64,000 nucleotides of DNA from Ciceribacter lividus (lineage in GTDB: Bacteria; Pseudomonadota; Alphaproteobacteria; Rhizobiales; Rhizobiaceae): contig NZ_QPIX01000009.1 of assembly GCF_003337715.1 (NCBI RefSeq), positions 1-64,000 of the forward strand, given 5' to 3'. Every line of letters begins with the position of its first letter. Within the stretch, counting starts at the first letter, position 1. The notes under the pieces are model-generated. The model made no database searches, was not told the origin of the DNA, and worked only from the letters and a program-made list of their open reading frames with translations. A program made the translations under genes and the position numbers. This document shows positions 36,360-46,395 of this stretch, one piece after another.

Positions 36360-36746
36360 TCAGCTTTCCTGCGCCGCCGCGCTCGATGGGCGCGCCGTCA
36401 GCTTGCGGGTGATCGAATTGAGCCGCTCCGCGAGCTCAGTGATGGTCGCGGCGAGCAGTTCTTCCTTGCGCTGGTTTCCCGCGGCCGCCGTATCGCGGCC
36501 CTCGCGCAGGCTCGCAAGCTCGCGCTCCATCTCGGCGAGCTTGCGGTTCGTCTCCGAAAGCTCGTCCATCACCATGATCCCGGCCATGACGGTGATCCGC
36601 AGATCGCCGATCTCGCCGAATTGCGACTTCAGATGCGAGACGTAGTTGTCGAACCGGGTCGCAAGCTCGACGAGATGCGCCTCCTGGCCCTCCTCGCAGG
36701 CCATGCGGTAGGCTTTCCCGTCGATTGTCACCGTTACCTGTGCCAT
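36360..36746 (-). CDS. zapA: Cell division protein ZapA
   Basis: ZapA binds and bundles FtsZ filaments at mid-cell. The 128-residue protein starts MAQVTVTIDGKAYRMACEEGQEAHL, the characteristic N-terminal domain. Conserved RFDNYVSHLKSQFGEIGDLR and a coiled-coil region (about 60-115) follow. It is longer than the E. coli protein because of a variable tail. It is preceded by a DUF4164 gene 39 bp upstream and followed by the 6S RNA gene on the same strand. Confidence 0.9.
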   Translation of the reverse strand: MAQVTVTIDGKAYRMACEEGQEAHLVELATRFDNYVSHLKSQFGEIGDLRITVMAGIMVMDELSETNRKLAEMERELASLREGRDTAAAGNQRKEELLAATITELAERLNSITRKLTARPSSAAAQES

Positions 36747-36785
36747 ATGCCCTTCCGCATACCGAGACCACGCATCCGTCGACCG

Positions 36786-37058
36786 TCAGCGGTCGAGCAC
36801 GGCCCGTATCGTTTCCATCGCCGTCACCAGCCGCCGCGATACCTCGCGATTGACTTCCTCGAGCCGGTTGGCGCGAAACTCCGACTGGTCGAGTTCCTGG
36901 GCGAGCCGGGCGCGGTCGGCATGGACGCGCTTGACCTCGCTTTCGACCTCTGCGTTCTCGCGCTGGGCCTCGAAACGCATGTCGACGGCGTTCTCCAGGC
37001 CCGAAATCGCCTGTCGCAGGGCGCCGAGCGCCGCCTCAACCGTGTTGTCCGTCGACAT
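36786..37058 (-). CDS. DUF4164 coiled-coil protein
   Basis: This 90-residue, wholly helical acidic protein (MSTDNTVEAALGALRQAISG, then EVESEVKRVHADRARLAQEL) has heptad-like Leu/Ala spacing. It matches the DUF4164 family, which sits next to zapA in rhizobia. A role in division with ZapA is inferred from its position only. It is divergent from tkt across 343 bp. Confidence 0.8.
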   Translation of the reverse strand: MSTDNTVEAALGALRQAISGLENAVDMRFEAQRENAEVESEVKRVHADRARLAQELDQSEFRANRLEEVNREVSRRLVTAMETIRAVLDR

Positions 37059-37305
37059 TGCTTGTCCCGGCCTTCCGAAAAAAGTCCACCGAATCGGACA
37101 CCGAAGCCCGCCATCGTGTTTCTTCGACAGTATTCGCTTGTGTTGCCACCCGTCAATAAAACCGGAGAGGCACGGATTCGCCTATCCTGTGGACGAGGCA
37201 GAAATGCCGCGCGAACGACAACCGAACCCGCCCGGCACGGCGCACCGACCATGTTCCGGCAAGGCGAAATCTCGGCGGATCGGAACCGCAGACCCTGCGG
37301 ATTTA

Positions 37306-37333
37306 TTGACTCGCGCGCCTCACCTGCTATGGA
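37306..37333 (+). promoter_or_regulatory. Putative tkt promoter in the 37059-37401 intergenic region
   Basis: TTGACT (37306-37311) and TATGGA (37328-37333) are 16 bp apart, about 70 bp before the tkt start. The rest of this 343-bp divergent gap shows no gene or recognised RNA. Confidence 0.4.
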
Positions 37334-37401
37334 TCACCCGCCTTCAGGCGGTCCGCGGCAGGTGCGGACATCCCCAGTGACTCGGAACAAGCGGAAAAAC
37401 G

Positions 37402-39384
37402 ATGATTTCTCCCGAAAAACACAACCGGATGGCAAATGCGATCCGATTTCTTGCCATGGACGCAGTCGAGAAGGCCAATTCCGGCCACCCCGGCATGCCG
37501 ATGGGAACCGCCGACGTCGCGACCGTCCTCTTTACCCGCTTCCTGAAGTTCGATCCGAAGAACCCGCTCTGGCCCGACCGCGACCGCTTCGTGCTTTCCG
37601 CCGGCCACGGCTCCATGCTCCTCTATAGCCTCCTCTATCTGACCGGCTACGAGGACATGACCATCGAGGACATCAAGCAGTTCCGCCAGCTGGGTGCGAA
37701 GACCGCCGGCCACCCGGAATACGGCCACGCCTCAGGCATCGAGACGACGACCGGGCCGCTCGGCCAGGGGATTGCCAACGCCGTCGGCATGGCGATCGCC
37801 GAAAAGAAGCTCGCCACCGAGTTCGGCGCCGAACTGATGGAACACTATACCTACGTGATCGCCGGCGACGGCTGCCTCATGGAAGGCATCAGCCAGGAAG
37901 CGATCACACTCGCCGGCCACCTGAAGCTCAACAAGCTCATCGTTCTCTGGGACGACAACGGCATCTCGATCGACGGCGCGATCTCGCTTGCCGACTCGAC
38001 CGACCAGCACGCGCGCTTCCGCGCCTCGGGCTGGAACACGCTTTCCGTCGACGGCCATGATCCGGAAGCGATCGCCGCGGCGCTCGAGGAAGCCCGCAAG
38101 TCCGACAAGCCGACGATGATCGCCTGCAAGACCGTGATCGGCTACGGCGCGCCGAACAAGGCCGGCACCCACAAGGTCCACGGCTCGCCGCTCGGCGCCG
38201 ACGAGATCGCCGCCGCCCGCAAGGCGCTCGGCTGGGGCGAGGAAGCCTTCACCATCCCCGCCGACGTACTCGACGCCTGGCGTCTCGCCGGCCTGCGCTC
38301 CACCAAGGCCCGCAAGGACTGGGAGGAACGCCTCGCCGCGGCGGATGCCGACAAGCGGGCGGAATTCACCCGACGCTTCGCCGGCGACCTGCCGGGCAAT
38401 TTCGACGCGACGATCGACGCCTACAAGAAGAAGCTCGCCGAAACGAAGCCGACGGTCGCGACCCGCAAGGCCTCCGAGGACGCGCTCGAAGTCATCAACG
38501 GCGTGCTTTCGGAAACGATCGGCGGCTCCGCCGACCTGACCGGTTCGAACAACACCAAGACCAGCCAGACCAAGTCGATCACCCCGACCGACTTCTCCGG
38601 CCGCTACATCCATTACGGCATCCGCGAGCACGGCATGGCCGCCGCCATGAACGGCATCGCGCTGCACGGCGGCCTGATCCCCTATTCCGGTGGCTTCCTG
38701 ATCTTCTCGGACTACTGCCGTCCGTCGATCCGCCTTGCCGCCCTCATGGGCATCCGCGTCATCCACGTGCTCACCCACGACTCGATCGGTCTCGGCGAAG
38801 ACGGCCCGACCCATCAGCCGGTCGAGCACATGGCGGCGCTGCGCGCCATTCCGAACCTGCTGATGTTCCGTCCGGCGGATGCGACCGAGACGGCCGAGTG
38901 CTGGCAGATCGCGCTCGAACAGAAGCACCGCCCGTCGGGCCTGGCGTTGACGCGCCAGAACCTCGTCGCGGCGCGCACGGAGTATGAAGAGAAGAACCTC
39001 TGCGCCAGCGGCGCCTACGAACTCGTATCGGCAAGCGACGCGAAGGTCTCGATCTTCGCCTCAGGCTCGGAAGTCGAGATCGCGCTGAAGGCCCAGGCCG
39101 AACTGACCGGCAAGGGCATCCCCGCCCGCGTCGTCTCGGTCCCCTGCTTCGAGCTCTTCGCCGAACAGCCGGAAGCCTACCGCGAGGCGATCATCGGCAA
39201 TGCGCCGGTGAAGATCGGCGTCGAAGCCGGCATCCGTCAGGGCTGGGACGCCATCATCGGCTCCGACGGCGTCTTCATCGGCATGTCCTCCTTCGGCGCC
39301 TCCGGCCCGTACAAGGAGCTCTACAAGCACTTCGGCATCACCGCCGAAGCCGTGGTTGCCGCCGCCGAAGCCCGGCTTGGCTAA
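37402..39384 (+). CDS. tkt: Transketolase
   Basis: Transketolase is a thiamine-diphosphate enzyme of the pentose phosphate and Calvin-type carbon shuffling pathways. The 660-residue protein starts [20 protein letters not shown]. It shows [14 protein letters not shown], the ThDP motif [13 protein letters not shown] followed by [11 protein letters not shown], and [17 protein letters not shown] in the pyrimidine domain. It heads the tkt-gap-(antiporter)-pgk-fba cluster typical of rhizobia. Confidence 0.96.
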   Translation: MISPEKHNRMANAIRFLAMDAVEKANSGHPGMPMGTADVATVLFTRFLKFDPKNPLWPDRDRFVLSAGHGSMLLYSLLYLTGYEDMTIEDIKQFRQLGAKTAGHPEYGHASGIETTTGPLGQGIANAVGMAIAEKKLATEFGAELMEHYTYVIAGDGCLMEGISQEAITLAGHLKLNKLIVLWDDNGISIDGAISLADSTDQHARFRASGWNTLSVDGHDPEAIAAALEEARKSDKPTMIACKTVIGYGAPNKAGTHKVHGSPLGADEIAAARKALGWGEEAFTIPADVLDAWRLAGLRSTKARKDWEERLAAADADKRAEFTRRFAGDLPGNFDATIDAYKKKLAETKPTVATRKASEDALEVINGVLSETIGGSADLTGSNNTKTSQTKSITPTDFSGRYIHYGIREHGMAAAMNGIALHGGLIPYSGGFLIFSDYCRPSIRLAALMGIRVIHVLTHDSIGLGEDGPTHQPVEHMAALRAIPNLLMFRPADATETAECWQIALEQKHRPSGLALTRQNLVAARTEYEEKNLCASGAYELVSASDAKVSIFASGSEVEIALKAQAELTGKGIPARVVSVPCFELFAEQPEAYREAIIGNAPVKIGVEAGIRQGWDAIIGSDGVFIGMSSFGASGPYKELYKHFGITAEAVVAAAEARLG

Positions 39385-39394
39385 CGTCAAATTG

Positions 39395-39422
39395 TCGCAG
39401 GGCGATTGCCAACGCCCTGCGA
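39395..39422 (+). terminator. Hairpin between tkt and gap
   Basis: TCGCAGGGCG (39395-39404) pairs perfectly with CGCCCTGCGA (39413-39422). No strong T-tract follows, so it may be a weak terminator or an mRNA-stabilising hairpin that adjusts tkt and gap levels. Confidence 0.5.
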
Positions 39423-39463
39423 TCCATTAGTTTCGAATTCTTTTCTACAGGGGAGTGAACGCC

Positions 39464-40474
39464 ATGACTCTTAAAGTTGCCATCAACGGCTTCGGCCGTA
39501 TCGGCCGCAACGTGCTGCGCGCCATCGTCGAGTCCGGTCGCACCGACATCGAAGTGGTCGCGATCAACGATCTCGGCCCGGTCGAAACCAACGCCCACCT
39601 TCTGCGCTACGACTCGATCCACGGCAAGTTCCCGGCCGATGTGAAGGTCGAAGGCGACACGATCATCGTCGGCGGTGGCAAGCCCATCAAGGTCACGGCG
39701 ATCAAGGATCCGGCGACGCTTCCGCACAAGGAACTCGGCGTCGACATCGCCATGGAATGCACCGGCATCTTCACCGCGCGCGACAAGGCGGCCGCCCACC
39801 TGACCGCCGGCGCCAAGCGCGTCATCGTGTCGGCTCCGGCCGATGGCGCCGACCTGACCGTCGTCTTCGGCGTCAACCACGACAAGCTGACCAAGGATCA
39901 CCTGGTCATCTCCAACGCCTCCTGCACCACCAACTGCCTGGTGCCGGTCGTCAAGACGCTCGACGACGCCGTCGGCATCGACCACGGCTTCATGACCACG
40001 ATCCACTCCTACACCGGTGACCAGCCGACGCTCGACACCATGCACAAGGACCTGTACCGCGCCCGCGCCGCAGCCCTGTCCATGATCCCGACCTCGACCG
40101 GCGCCGCCAAGGCCGTCGGCCTGGTCCTGCCGCACCTGAAGGGCAAGCTGGACGGCACCTCGATCCGCGTGCCGACCCCGAACGTCTCGGTCGTCGACTT
40201 CAAGTTCGTCGCCAAGAAGAACACCACCGCCCAGGAAATCAACGACGCCATCAAGGCAGCTTCGAACGGCGCGCTGAAGGGCATTCTCGGCTACACCGAG
40301 GAGCCGCTGGTCTCGCGCGACTTCAACCACGACAGCCACTCGTCGATCTTCGCGATCGACCAGACCAAGGTGCTCGAAGGCAACTTCGTCCGTATCCTCA
40401 CCTGGTACGACAACGAATGGGGCTTCTCCAACCGCATGTCCGACACGGCGGTCGCCCTCGGCAAGCTCATCTGA
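39464..40474 (+). CDS. gap: Glyceraldehyde-3-phosphate dehydrogenase, type I
   Basis: The start at 39464 ([20 protein letters not shown]) has GGGGAG 8 bp upstream and gives 336 residues; an upstream GTG at 39455 is less likely. The NAD fold GFGRIGRN and the catalytic cysteine motif [12 protein letters not shown] (about 148-159) are intact, as is [12 protein letters not shown] at the C-terminus. The enzyme works in glycolysis and gluconeogenesis. The hairpin after tkt may partly separate the two transcripts. Confidence 0.97.
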   Translation: MTLKVAINGFGRIGRNVLRAIVESGRTDIEVVAINDLGPVETNAHLLRYDSIHGKFPADVKVEGDTIIVGGGKPIKVTAIKDPATLPHKELGVDIAMECTGIFTARDKAAAHLTAGAKRVIVSAPADGADLTVVFGVNHDKLTKDHLVISNASCTTNCLVPVVKTLDDAVGIDHGFMTTIHSYTGDQPTLDTMHKDLYRARAAALSMIPTSTGAAKAVGLVLPHLKGKLDGTSIRVPTPNVSVVDFKFVAKKNTTAQEINDAIKAASNGALKGILGYTEEPLVSRDFNHDSHSSIFAIDQTKVLEGNFVRILTWYDNEWGFSNRMSDTAVALGKLI

Positions 40475-40503
40475 GCGATCGACCCAACGATTGTCCTCGA
40501 AGA

Positions 40504-40535
40504 GGCGGGCCGGGATACCGGTCCGCCTTTCATTT
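40504..40535 (+). terminator. Terminator after gap
   Basis: GGCGGGCCGG (40504-40513) pairs with CCGGTCCGCC (40518-40527) with one mismatch, followed by TTTCATTTTT. Confidence 0.7.
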
Positions 40536-40745
40536 TTCCCGCTCCCGCCCTACTCTGATCACGATTGCGGGCGACAAGTGCGGTTCTCGTCTTTCGGCAG
40601 TCCTGCCAGATCGTTCCCAGCCCTGCACCGACCCCGACACCGGGGCGGAAAGCGTTATCGTCGCTTTCGCGCTACGCCCGCGGGTCCGGTATGATCGGCA
40701 GGCGCGGGACGAGACGGTGAGAGCGGCGACGATGGGGATGAGCAG

Positions 40746-42554
40746 GTGGACGAATTCTATGCGATGACGCTGGTGGGCACGGCGCTGGTCCTCCTGGCGG
40801 CGTTTTCGAGCCTGCTCGCCTTCCGCTTCGGCGCTCCCCTCCTCCTGCTCTTCCTGCTGATCGGGCTCGTGACCGGTGTCGACGGTCTCGGCATCGACTT
40901 TTCCAACAATTCGCTCGCCTACGCGCTCGGCTCCGTGGCACTCGCAATCATCCTGTTCGATTCCGGCTACGGGACCTCCCTGCAGTCGTTCAGGCTGTCG
41001 GCGACGCCGGCGCTGCTGCTCTCGACCGTGGGCGTCCTGATCACCGCCTGCCTGTTCGGCGCACTCGCGCACCTGCTGCTCGACTTCTCCTTCCTTGAAG
41101 GGGCATTGCTCGGCTCGATCGTCGCCTCGACCGACGCGGCGGCGGTGTTCTTCCTGCTGCGCATCGGCGGCATCAACATCCGCGACCGGGTGCGCTCGAC
41201 GCTTGAGGTCGAGTCCGGCACGAACGATCCCATGGCGATCTTTCTCACCATGGCGCTGGTGCAGCTGCTGTCGACCGGCAAGGGCTATGCCGGCTTCGAC
41301 ATGGCGCTCCTGCGCCTCTTCGTCGAGCAGATGGGGCTCGGGCTCGCGCTCGGGCTGATCGGCGGCGCGATCATCGTCTTCGTGCTGAAACGGATTTCCA
41401 TCGAACGGGGGCTCGCGCCGATCTTCATGCTGACGATGGCCCTCCTCGTCTTCTCCTACACGGGCGCGGTCGGCGGCAGCGGCTTCCTCGCCGTCTACGT
41501 GGCCGGCATCTACGCCGGCAGCCAGAAGATCCCCGCCCGCGGCTCGATCACCCGCTTCCAGGACGGCATGACCTGGCTTGCCCAGATCGTCATGTTCCTC
41601 GTGCTCGGCTTGCTCGCGACCCCCTCGCAGTTTCCACAGATCCTGCTGCCGGCAGTCATCCTCGGCCTGTTCCTGGTCTTCGTGGCGCGTCCGCTCGCCG
41701 TCTGGCTCTGCCTCCTGCCGTTCGACTACACCCAGCGCGAAACCGGCTTCATCGCCTGGGTCGGCCTGCGCGGCGCGGTCTCGATCCTGCTTGCGATCCT
41801 GCCGATCCTCGGTGGCCTGGAAGGCGGGCAGGTCTACTTCAACGCGGCCTTCATCGTCGTGATGATCTCGCTGCTCCTGCAGGGCTGGACGATCAAGCCC
41901 GTCGCCCGAAAGCTCGGGCTCATCATCCCGCCGCGCATCGGCGCGATCGACAAGCTGGAGCTCGACCTGCCGGGCGCCGCCAACCACGAACTGCTCGCCT
42001 ACCGCGTCGTCGCCGACAGCCCGGTCCTGCGCGGAGAGCGCATTCCGCGCTGGGCCATGCCGTCGCTCGTGATCCGCGACGGCAAGTCGATGCGCTACCA
42101 GTATGCCGGCCGGCTCAGGGAGAACGACCAGGTCTATCTCTTCATCGCGCCCGGCTATTCGCGCCTGCTCGACCGCCTCTTCGCCAGCAAGGCGCCGGTG
42201 GACGAGAACGACAGCGAGTTCTTCGGCATGTTCGCGATCGCGCCGTCGACCCGCGTCGACAATCTCGACCAGGCCTACGGACCATTGCTCGTGAACGAGG
42301 CGGAGCGCGCCATCACCGTCGCCGAGCTGATCGAACAGCGCCTCGGCGGCAGGGCGGACTATGCCGATCGCGTCCGCCTCGGCACCATCGTCCTCATCGT
42401 CCGCGACATCGACGAGACGGGACATATCGCCTCGGTCGGCGTTTCGCTGGAGCCGGTGGCGCCGGCCACCAAACTGCCGATCTTCCTCAATCTTCGGGAG
42501 ATTGCCCACGCGCTGCGCGACTATCTCCGCAAGATCCGCAAGGCGGCCGAGTGA
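40746..42554 (+). CDS. Potassium/proton antiporter (CvrA/NhaP2-like, CPA1)
   Basis: This membrane protein of about 602 residues has roughly 12 hydrophobic helices over the first 390 residues. The ion-site stretches are [33 protein letters not shown] and [18 protein letters not shown] cytoplasmic C-terminal half carries a TrkA-C-like segment (about 405-490) and a CorC/HlyC-like end. The architecture matches NhaP2/CvrA K+/H+ antiporters. The start is GTG 40746 or ATG 40764. It lies between gap and pgk without an obvious metabolic link. Confidence 0.87.
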   Translation: MDEFYAMTLVGTALVLLAAFSSLLAFRFGAPLLLLFLLIGLVTGVDGLGIDFSNNSLAYALGSVALAIILFDSGYGTSLQSFRLSATPALLLSTVGVLITACLFGALAHLLLDFSFLEGALLGSIVASTDAAAVFFLLRIGGINIRDRVRSTLEVESGTNDPMAIFLTMALVQLLSTGKGYAGFDMALLRLFVEQMGLGLALGLIGGAIIVFVLKRISIERGLAPIFMLTMALLVFSYTGAVGGSGFLAVYVAGIYAGSQKIPARGSITRFQDGMTWLAQIVMFLVLGLLATPSQFPQILLPAVILGLFLVFVARPLAVWLCLLPFDYTQRETGFIAWVGLRGAVSILLAILPILGGLEGGQVYFNAAFIVVMISLLLQGWTIKPVARKLGLIIPPRIGAIDKLELDLPGAANHELLAYRVVADSPVLRGERIPRWAMPSLVIRDGKSMRYQYAGRLRENDQVYLFIAPGYSRLLDRLFASKAPVDENDSEFFGMFAIAPSTRVDNLDQAYGPLLVNEAERAITVAELIEQRLGGRADYADRVRLGTIVLIVRDIDETGHIASVGVSLEPVAPATKLPIFLNLREIAHALRDYLRKIRKAAE

Positions 42555-42651
42555 ATTTTGCCCCGCCCTCGCCTTGCGTCGCGGGTCAGGCGTAGTAATG
42601 TCCGGCCCTCACGTTTTAGAACCCAAAGAGACTGGAGGGACGGGTATAACC

Positions 42652-43854
42652 ATGGCGGCTTTCAAGACACTCGACGATCTGACCGACATTGCCGGCAAGC
42701 GCGTACTGGTCCGTGTGGACCTCAACGTTCCGGTGACGGACGGAAAGGTCAGCGATACCACCCGCATCGAGCGCGTGGCGCCCACCATTCACGAGCTTTC
42801 GGAAAAGGGTGCGAAGGTCATCCTGCTCGCCCATTTCGGCCGGCCGAAGGGTGAGCCGGTCGCCGACATGTCGCTCTCCCTGATCGCACCGGCCGTCGAG
42901 GAAGTGCTGGACCAGAGCGTCGCCTTCGCCTCCGACTGCATCGGCGCGCCGGCTGCCGACGCCATCGCAAAGATGAACAACGGCGACGTCCTGCTGCTCG
43001 AAAACACCCGTTTCCACAAGGGCGAGGAAAAGAACACGCCTGAATTCACCGCCGAACTCGCGAAGAACGGCGACATCTATGTGAACGACGCCTTCTCCGC
43101 CGCCCATCGCGCCCACGCCTCGACGGAAGGCCTCGCTCACCACCTGCCGGCCTATGCAGGCCGCACCATGCAGGCCGAGCTCGAAGCGCTCGAAAAGGGC
43201 CTCGGTCAGCCGGCCCGTCCGGTCGTCGCGATCGTCGGCGGCGCCAAGGTCTCGACCAAGATCGACCTCCTGATGAACCTCGTGAAGAAGGTCGACGCAC
43301 TCGTCATCGGCGGCGGCATGGCCAACACCTTCCTCGCCGCCAATGGCACCAATGTCGGCAAGTCGCTCTGCGAGCACGACCTCGCCGACACCGCAAAGCA
43401 GATCATGCTTGAAGCTGCGACCGCCGGCTGCGCCATCGTCCTGCCGTCCGACGGCGTTGTCGCCCGCGAGTTCAAGGCCGGCGCCGAGAACGAGACCGTC
43501 GACATCAGCGCCATCCCGGCCGATGCCATGGTCCTCGACGTCGGGCCGAAGTCGGTCGAGGCGGTCAATGCCTGGATCAGCCGCGCCGCCACCCTCGTCT
43601 GGAACGGCCCGCTCGGTGCCTTCGAGATCGCGCCCTTCGACAAGGCGACCGTTGCGGCCGCCCGCCATGCGGCCGACCGCACCCGCGAGGGCAAGCTGGT
43701 CTCGGTCGCCGGCGGTGGCGACACCGTCTCGGCGCTGAACCATGCCGGCGTTGCCGACGACTTCACCTATGTCTCGACGGCCGGCGGTGCCTTCCTTGAA
43801 TGGATGGAAGGCAAGGAACTGCCGGGCGTGGCAGTCCTCTCCAGGACGGCCTGA
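42652..43854 (+). CDS. pgk: Phosphoglycerate kinase
   Basis: The start at 42652 ([20 protein letters not shown]) has GGAGG upstream and gives 400 residues. Diagnostic motifs are [33 protein letters not shown] and the C-terminal [12 protein letters not shown]. It makes or uses ATP in the three-carbon part of glycolysis/gluconeogenesis. The frame is open upstream within the end of the antiporter gene, but translation from there is unlikely. Confidence 0.97.
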   Translation: MAAFKTLDDLTDIAGKRVLVRVDLNVPVTDGKVSDTTRIERVAPTIHELSEKGAKVILLAHFGRPKGEPVADMSLSLIAPAVEEVLDQSVAFASDCIGAPAADAIAKMNNGDVLLLENTRFHKGEEKNTPEFTAELAKNGDIYVNDAFSAAHRAHASTEGLAHHLPAYAGRTMQAELEALEKGLGQPARPVVAIVGGAKVSTKIDLLMNLVKKVDALVIGGGMANTFLAANGTNVGKSLCEHDLADTAKQIMLEAATAGCAIVLPSDGVVAREFKAGAENETVDISAIPADAMVLDVGPKSVEAVNAWISRAATLVWNGPLGAFEIAPFDKATVAAARHAADRTREGKLVSVAGGGDTVSALNHAGVADDFTYVSTAGGAFLEWMEGKELPGVAVLSRTA

Positions 43855-43939
43855 CCGCCTCATATGCGATCGGGGGCGGCGCGGATCGTCCACATTCCCG
43901 CGCCGCCGTCACATCCCGTTTAAAGATTTCAGTTATTTT

Positions 43940-43966
43940 AAACGATTGAAATAATTTCAATCGTTT
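43940..43966. promoter_or_regulatory. Perfect 27-bp palindrome upstream of fba (putative operator)
   Basis: The arms AAACGATTGAAAT (43940-43952) and its exact complement (43954-43966) flank one central base. The neighbouring TTTCAATC is partly repeated to the right. It lies about 195 bp before the fba start in an AT-rich 307-bp gap that otherwise holds no gene. The absence of a T-run and the odd symmetry fit a regulator-binding site better than a terminator. A LacI-type carbon regulator is one candidate. Confidence 0.55.
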
Positions 43967-44161
43967 CAATCAATTAGACCGGGATTTGCCTTTAGGGAAA
44001 CTTCTGTTATCGGCCAGTTGCAGCCCCGGAGGAAAGGCGAAATAGCCGAACATCTTAGCGATATCGATCCGGGATTGATGAATTCGGCGTTGCCGATTGG
44101 TCGTAACATCAACGAACCTACGTGAGCGCGTGTCGCGCCATTATAGGGATAGGAGTGAGAT

Positions 44162-45058
44162 ATGGTGGACGCGAAGATGTTGAACAAGATCACCTCTGCA
44201 CCCGGCTTCATTGCGGCGCTGGATCAAAGCGGTGGTTCAACACCCAAAGCGTTGAGCCTTTACGGCATTTCCGAGTCCGAGTACCAGGGCGACGAGGCGA
44301 TGTTCCGCCTGATGCATGCCATGCGCGTCCGCATCATGAGCGCGCCCGCCTTCACCGGCGACAAGGTGATCGGCGCCATCCTGTTCGAGCGGACCATGGA
44401 CGGCGACGTCGATGGTGAGCCCGTTCCGTCCTATCTCTGGGAAAAGCGCGGCGTGGTGCCCTTCCTCAAGATCGACAAGGGCCTCGAAGCCGAACAGAAC
44501 GGCGTTCAGATGATGAAGGCCATGCCGGATCTCGACTCCCTCCTCATCCGCGGTCGCGAAAAGGGCATATTCGGCACCAAGATGCGCTCGGTGATCGGTC
44601 ATGCCGACAAGGCCGGGATTGCCGCCGTCGTGAAGCAGCAGTTCGAAGTGGCACGCCAGATCATCGGTCAGGGCCTCGTCCCGATCGTCGAGCCCGAAGT
44701 CTCCATCAAGAGCCCGACCAAGGTCGAGGCCGAAACCATTCTTCGTGACGAGATCGCCGCCCAGCTCGACAAGCTTCCGGCAGGTGAAGCCGTCATGCTG
44801 AAGCTGACGATCCCGACGACCGCCGATTTCTACGCGCCTCTGGTCGCCCACAAGTCGGTCGTCCGCGTCGTCGCCCTCTCCGGCGGCTACACCACGGCGG
44901 ACGCCTGCGAAAAGCTCAGCCACAACCACGGCATGATCGCGAGCTTCTCGCGCGCACTGACGGAAAAGCTGCGCGTCTCGATGAGCGAAGCAGAGTTCGA
45001 CGCGAGCCTCACCGAAACGATCGACCAGATCTACGCCGCGAGCGTCAACAAGGCCTGA
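44162..45058 (+). CDS. fba: Class I fructose-bisphosphate aldolase
   Basis: This 298-residue Schiff-base aldolase cleaves or forms fructose-1,6-bisphosphate. The start MVDAKMLNKITSAPGFIAALDQSGGS has AGGAG upstream. VPFLKIDKGLEAEQNG and VEPEVSIKSP with a downstream MLKLTIP supply the lysines of the class I site. It is the last gene of the carbon cluster, has a long regulatory leader with a palindrome, and ends at a clear terminator. Confidence 0.95.
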   Translation: MVDAKMLNKITSAPGFIAALDQSGGSTPKALSLYGISESEYQGDEAMFRLMHAMRVRIMSAPAFTGDKVIGAILFERTMDGDVDGEPVPSYLWEKRGVVPFLKIDKGLEAEQNGVQMMKAMPDLDSLLIRGREKGIFGTKMRSVIGHADKAGIAAVVKQQFEVARQIIGQGLVPIVEPEVSIKSPTKVEAETILRDEIAAQLDKLPAGEAVMLKLTIPTTADFYAPLVAHKSVVRVVALSGGYTTADACEKLSHNHGMIASFSRALTEKLRVSMSEAEFDASLTETIDQIYAASVNKA

Positions 45059-45090
45059 TGCGGCCCGCCTCTTTGTCACGATGACACGAA

Positions 45091-45115
45091 AGCCCGGCCC
45101 TCGCCGGGCTTTTTC
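45091..45115 (+). terminator. Terminator after fba
   Basis: AGCCCGGC (45091-45098) pairs with GCCGGGCT (45103-45110), followed by TTTTCG. Confidence 0.85.
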
Positions 45116-45157
45116 GTTATAGGTACGGCTGGGGATCATGATCAGGGAGTATCAGCC

Positions 45158-46069
45158 ATGCGGGAATGTCCGTTCGTCACCGTCGACGTCTTCACCGAAC
45201 ACCGCTTTCGCGGCAATCCGCTCGCCGTCATCCTGGACGGCAGCGAGTTGACGACCGAAGAGATGCAACGGATCGCGACCGAGTTCGGCTATTCGGAGAC
45301 CACCTTCCTGCTGCCGCCGGAAGAGATCGATAACACCGCGCAGGTGCGGATCTTCACGCCGACCACCGAAGTTCCCTTCGCCGGCCACCCGAATGTCGGC
45401 ACTGCCTTCGTGGTCGGGCGGATGGGCCGGATTTTCGGCCAGTCCGTCGGCGAGGCGTTGCGCTTCGAGGAGAAGGCGGGCCTCGTCACTGTCACGCTCC
45501 GTAGACTGGGCGATGCCGTGCGCGGGGCGACGATCCGGGCACCGCAGCCGCTTTCGGTCGGCGCCCAGGTTCCGGTGCCACTTCTCGCCCGCGCGGCAGG
45601 CCTCTCCCCGCACGACATCGTCGCCGACCGGCATGCGCCCTCGTTCGCCTCGGTCGGTCTCAAATTCATCGTCGCTGAACTCGCCGATCTCGACGCGCTT
45701 GGCCGTGCCAAACCGAACGTCGAGACGTTGGAGGAGATGTGCTCCACCTTCGCCGCCGAGGAGAGCGATTGCCCGCTCTTCCTCTACACCCGGCTCGACG
45801 GCGAGCACATCCGCGCGCGCATGTTCGCGCCGCTCGACAACGTGCCGGAGGACCCGGCGACCGGCAGCGCATCCGCCGCCCTTGGCGCGCTTCTGACCTC
45901 GCTGGAGCCGGCGGACCACGGACATTTCCGCTTCCTGATCGAACAGGGCGTCGAGATGGGGCGCCCAAGCCACATCCACGTCGCGACGGAAAAGCGGGAT
46001 GGCCACGTCCACACCGTCGATATCTCCGGCGAGTGCGTCGAGGTGATGCGCGGCACGATCTCGATCTGA
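45158..46069 (+). CDS. PhzF-family isomerase/epimerase
   Basis: This 303-residue protein has the two-domain diaminopimelate-epimerase-like fold. Typical motifs are FVTVDVFTEHRFRGNPLAVI with the Asn-Pro pair, FGYSETTFLLPP with the likely catalytic Glu, FTPTTEVPFAGHPNVGTAFV, and DPATGSASAALGALL in the second half. PhzF catalyses an isomerisation in phenazine synthesis; most genomic homologues, including this one, have no known substrate. No phenazine genes are nearby. Confidence 0.9.
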   Translation: MRECPFVTVDVFTEHRFRGNPLAVILDGSELTTEEMQRIATEFGYSETTFLLPPEEIDNTAQVRIFTPTTEVPFAGHPNVGTAFVVGRMGRIFGQSVGEALRFEEKAGLVTVTLRRLGDAVRGATIRAPQPLSVGAQVPVPLLARAAGLSPHDIVADRHAPSFASVGLKFIVAELADLDALGRAKPNVETLEEMCSTFAAEESDCPLFLYTRLDGEHIRARMFAPLDNVPEDPATGSASAALGALLTSLEPADHGHFRFLIEQGVEMGRPSHIHVATEKRDGHVHTVDISGECVEVMRGTISI

Positions 46070-46073
46070 CCCG

Positions 46074-46229
46074 TCAGGGACGGACGAGAAGCACGACGGA
46101 CCAGATCACGAAGGCGAGAACGGCCAGCTTCCAGAAGTCGCCGCGTTTGCGCAGCCCGGGAACCCCGAGCGGCTTGATGAGTTGCACGACCATGGCGAGG
46201 ATCAGGAATATGGCGATCGCTTTGGTCAT
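46074..46229 (-). CDS. 51-residue two-helix membrane protein
   Basis: This short minus-strand gene starts at ATG 46229 with AAGGAC upstream. It encodes two hydrophobic segments: residues 4-18 (AIAIFLILAMVVQLI) and 33-49 (WKLAVLAFVIWSVVLLV), joined by a basic loop with PGLRKRGDF. The stop at 46074 is 4 bp from the PhzF stop. The coherent ribosome site and membrane pattern argue for a real gene. The family and function are unknown. Confidence 0.65.
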   Translation of the reverse strand: MTKAIAIFLILAMVVQLIKPLGVPGLRKRGDFWKLAVLAFVIWSVVLLVRP

Positions 46230-46395
46230 TGCAGGTCCTTGCGGAAGAATCGGAGAAGCGTCATATGGCGGACACCTTTGCCTCCCAATGACGCCGCTGC
46301 AAGGTGGGACTGATCTTTGACACGCTCGTCTTGCAATCTGTGACGTTTCAGTCGACCTCTAGTGAGCTTCGAATAGAAAGCTGCGAATCGCACCC

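Noticed and set aside
40475-40745. Small gene between gap and the antiporter
   Set aside because: Open frames here have no ribosome site or coherent protein character; only the gap terminator is supported.
40530-42509. Long open frame antisense to the antiporter gene, rich in Glu, Asp and His
   Set aside because: The composition is what an antisense reading of hydrophobic membrane codons gives. The plus strand has clear transport motifs.
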